Shown piece after piece: positions 5,173 to 6,802 of a stretch of DNA of 6,802 nucleotides. The stretch's first letter is position 1, and the number at the start of each line of letters is the position of its first letter. The DNA is from an uncultured Bacilli bacterium (GTDB lineage Bacteria; Bacillota_I; Bacilli_A; RF39; UBA660), in NCBI GenBank assembly GCA_947589695.1, contig CANQBY010000069.1, positions 1 through 6,802 on the forward strand. Direction: 5' to 3'. The notes beneath the pieces were generated by a model. That model saw only the letters and a list, made by a program, of their open reading frames with translations, searched no databases and was not told the DNA's origin. The position numbers were made by a program, and so were the translations under genes.

Positions 5173-6372
5173 ATGGAACTTTTAGCAAACACATTACGAC
5201 CTAAGAAATTAAGTGATATTATAGGTCAAACCCATTTAATTGGAGAAAATAAAGTTTTAACTAATTTAGTTAAAAATAATAAAATATTTTCTATGATTTT
5301 ATATGGTCGGCCTGGTATTGGGAAAACTAGTATTGCTAGTGCTTTAGTAAGTGAACTTAATATGCGTTCTAAATTTTTAAACGCAACTACTAATAATAAA
5401 GCTGATTTTGATATTGCTATCGAAGAAGCAAAAATGTATGGCGAAATGATTTTAGTAATTGATGAAATTCATCGCATGAATAAAGATAAACAAGATATAC
5501 TACTTCCTCATATTGAATCCGGTTTAATTATCTTAATTGGTTTAACAACCTCTAATCCTTATCATAAAATTAATCCGGCAATTCGTTCTCGTTGTCAAAT
5601 TTTTGAATTAAAAGAACTTACTGTTGAAGATATGATTATTGGTTTAAAAAGAGCTATTAAATCTTTACCCGACATTAAAATAGATGATGAATCTTTAAGA
5701 TATATTGCTACTTTAAGTGGTGGTGATTTTAGAAGTGCTCTAAATACATTAGAAGTTACTTATTATTCCGCTACTAATCATGAGATAAATATTGAAGAAA
5801 TTAAAAAAATTAATAATAAAGCTGTCTTTTTTCATGATAAAGACGAAGATGGACATTATCAAGTTTTAAGTGCCTTTCAAAAATCTATTCGTGGTAGTGA
5901 TGTTGATGCCTCCCTTCATTATTTAGCCAGACTCTTAGTCGCGGGTGATTTAGATAGTATTTATAGACGGATGAGTGTTATCGCATATGAAGATATTGGT
6001 CTTGCCAATCCCGGCATGGGACCGAAAGTTATGGCTGCTATTCATGCTGCTGAATTAGTGGGACTTCCCGAAGCTATAATTCCTTTAGGCACCGTTGTAA
6101 CTGAAATGGCTTTATCTCCTAAATCTAATAGTGCTTATTTAGCTATTAATGAAGCCGTAAATGATGTTAATAAAGGTCTTGCTGGGGAAATTCCAAGACA
6201 TCTTATCAATCCCTCTCCTGATTATATTTATCCCCATAATTATAAAAATGATTATTACCCTCAAGAATATATGCCTAGTAATTTAAAAAATAAAAAGTAT
6301 TACCATAAAAAAGATAATAAATACGAAGCTAATATTAATAAAATATTTGATGAAATGAGGAATCTAAAATGA
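5173..6372 (+). CDS. rarA: Replication-associated recombination protein A (RarA/MgsA), AAA+ ATPase
   Basis: RarA is a clamp-loader-like AAA+ ATPase that acts at stalled replication forks and on single-stranded DNA ends. The 399 residues show, in order: an N-terminal LRPKKLSDIIGQ segment, Walker A GRPGIGKT (45-52), Walker B ILVIDEIH (93-100, Asp97 and Glu98), sensor 1 TTSN (125-128), the Arg-finger region IRSRC (137-141) and sensor 2 GGDFRSALN (183-191, Arg187). Then follow the RarA-specific helical and tetramerisation parts, with KSIRGSDVDASLHYLARLL (237-255), YEDIGLANP (272-280) and PSPDYIYPHNY (347-357). Length is slightly under the usual 420-450. The start is supported by GAGGT seven bases upstream; the next Met alternatives would lose the conserved N-terminus. 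It is transcribed divergently from xer and its stop overlaps the gpsA start, so gpsA is in the same operon. Confidence 0.96.
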   Translation: MELLANTLRPKKLSDIIGQTHLIGENKVLTNLVKNNKIFSMILYGRPGIGKTSIASALVSELNMRSKFLNATTNNKADFDIAIEEAKMYGEMILVIDEIHRMNKDKQDILLPHIESGLIILIGLTTSNPYHKINPAIRSRCQIFELKELTVEDMIIGLKRAIKSLPDIKIDDESLRYIATLSGGDFRSALNTLEVTYYSATNHEINIEEIKKINNKAVFFHDKDEDGHYQVLSAFQKSIRGSDVDASLHYLARLLVAGDLDSIYRRMSVIAYEDIGLANPGMGPKVMAAIHAAELVGLPEAIIPLGTVVTEMALSPKSNSAYLAINEAVNDVNKGLAGEIPRHLINPSPDYIYPHNYKNDYYPQEYMPSNLKNKKYYHKKDNKYEANINKIFDEMRNLK

Positions 6373-6802
6373 ATATAAGTATTATTGGAACCGGTATTTT
6401 TGGCCTTGCTTTAGCAAGTGTTTGTACTTCTAATCGCCATCAAGTTATCATGTGGACTGAAAATCCTAGTCTAGCAAAACATTTTGCCGAAAATCATGAT
6501 TTAAAGCCTATCTCCAGCTTTTCTATTCCGGATAACATCAATGTTACATCTAATATGAAAGAAGCTTTACAAACCACGGATTTGATTATTTTAGCCTCAT
6601 CTGCTAAATATATAAGATCAACATGTTTAGAAATGTCTAAGTATATAAATAACAATATTCCCATTTGTATTGCTTCTAAAGGTATTGAAAATGATACATG
6701 TTTATTTTTATCAGAAATTGTTGCAAGTATCATAAAAAGTAAACATATATCAATTATCTCTGGTCCTACTTTTGCCGATGATTTATTAACCAAAGCTCCT
6801 TG
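6369..6802 (+). CDS. gpsA: NAD(P)H-dependent glycerol-3-phosphate dehydrogenase GpsA, 5' part
   Basis: GpsA reduces dihydroxyacetone phosphate to sn-glycerol 3-phosphate in the cytoplasm, supplying the backbone of membrane phospholipids and lipoteichoic acid. The first 144 residues are in the window; the frame is still open at the end. Visible are the Rossmann dinucleotide motif GTGIFG (7-12; the usual form is GAGSWG, so Trp is replaced by Phe), an acidic-strand segment HQVIMWTENP, DLIILASSA (71-79), the family signature ASKGIE (102-107, with the conserved Lys104) and SGPTFADDL (131-139). The ATG overlaps the rarA stop as ATGA, and GAGGA (6357-6361) sits eight bases before it inside rarA, so translation is probably coupled. 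The family is normally about 330-340 residues, so roughly 190 residues lie beyond the window. Confidence 0.94.
   Translation, partial: MNISIIGTGIFGLALASVCTSNRHQVIMWTENPSLAKHFAENHDLKPISSFSIPDNINVTSNMKEALQTTDLIILASSAKYIRSTCLEMSKYINNNIPICIASKGIENDTCLFLSEIVASIIKSKHISIISGPTFADDLLTKAP

Noticed and set aside
6370..6372. TGA as tryptophan (mycoplasma code)
   Set aside because: Tryptophans in the proteins are encoded by TGG, no internal TGA occurs in any gene, and TGA fits as the rarA stop overlapping the gpsA start. The test is not absolute because an in-frame TAA follows two codons later.
6494..6793. 99-codon open frame on - inside gpsA
   Set aside because: Antisense shadow; the + frame carries clear GpsA motifs across the same bases.

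Overview
The window is AT-rich DNA (roughly 30% GC by eye) with compact genes, AGGAGG-type ribosome binding sites, sigma-A-like promoters and U-tract terminators. Protein sequences, codon choice and terminator style point to a low-GC Bacillota or Mollicutes-like lineage (RF39 or Erysipelotrichia-like would fit, but that is inference). All tryptophans examined use TGG, genes end in TAA, TAG or TGA, and no internal TGA occurs, so the standard bacterial code is assumed rather than the mycoplasma code.

Layout. 1-891: 3' part of mnmA (tRNA 2-thiouridylase) and its terminator. 902-2604: a two-gene operon on + with a consensus promoter overlapped by TGTTA dyads. It encodes an unrecognised HTH protein and a membrane-anchored protein with eight cysteines outside the membrane, and it ends in a terminator. 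2605-3137: a gene-free, extremely AT-rich convergent intergenic region with a (TA)9 run, a pair of hairpin repeats and, at 2926-2953, a 28-bp sequence closely matching the XerC/XerD recombination site dif. 3138-3890 (-): a ZIP-family metal transporter (ZupT-like). 3961-4128 (+): a 55-residue Ser/Arg/Asn-rich microprotein gene with a strong ribosome binding site, built around eight in-frame TCTAGA hexamers. 4136-4166: a bidirectional terminator shared with the convergent xer gene. 4152-5075 (-): a Xer tyrosine recombinase with a complete catalytic set. 5173-6372 (+): rarA, divergent from xer. 6369-6802 (+): 5' part of gpsA, overlapping rarA by ATGA.

How it fits together. The candidate dif site, a Xer recombinase gene 1.2 kb away and rarA divergent from it suggest a chromosome-terminus and fork-maintenance neighbourhood: Xer would resolve chromosome dimers at dif and RarA acts at stalled forks. 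Transcription also converges on the dif interval from both sides (genes on + to its left, zupT and xer on - to its right), as expected near a terminus. mnmA, zupT and gpsA are housekeeping genes without an obvious functional link. The least explained items are the HTH plus cysteine-rich membrane protein operon and the Ser-Arg microprotein. I see no CRISPR array, tRNA, rRNA, insertion sequence or prophage.
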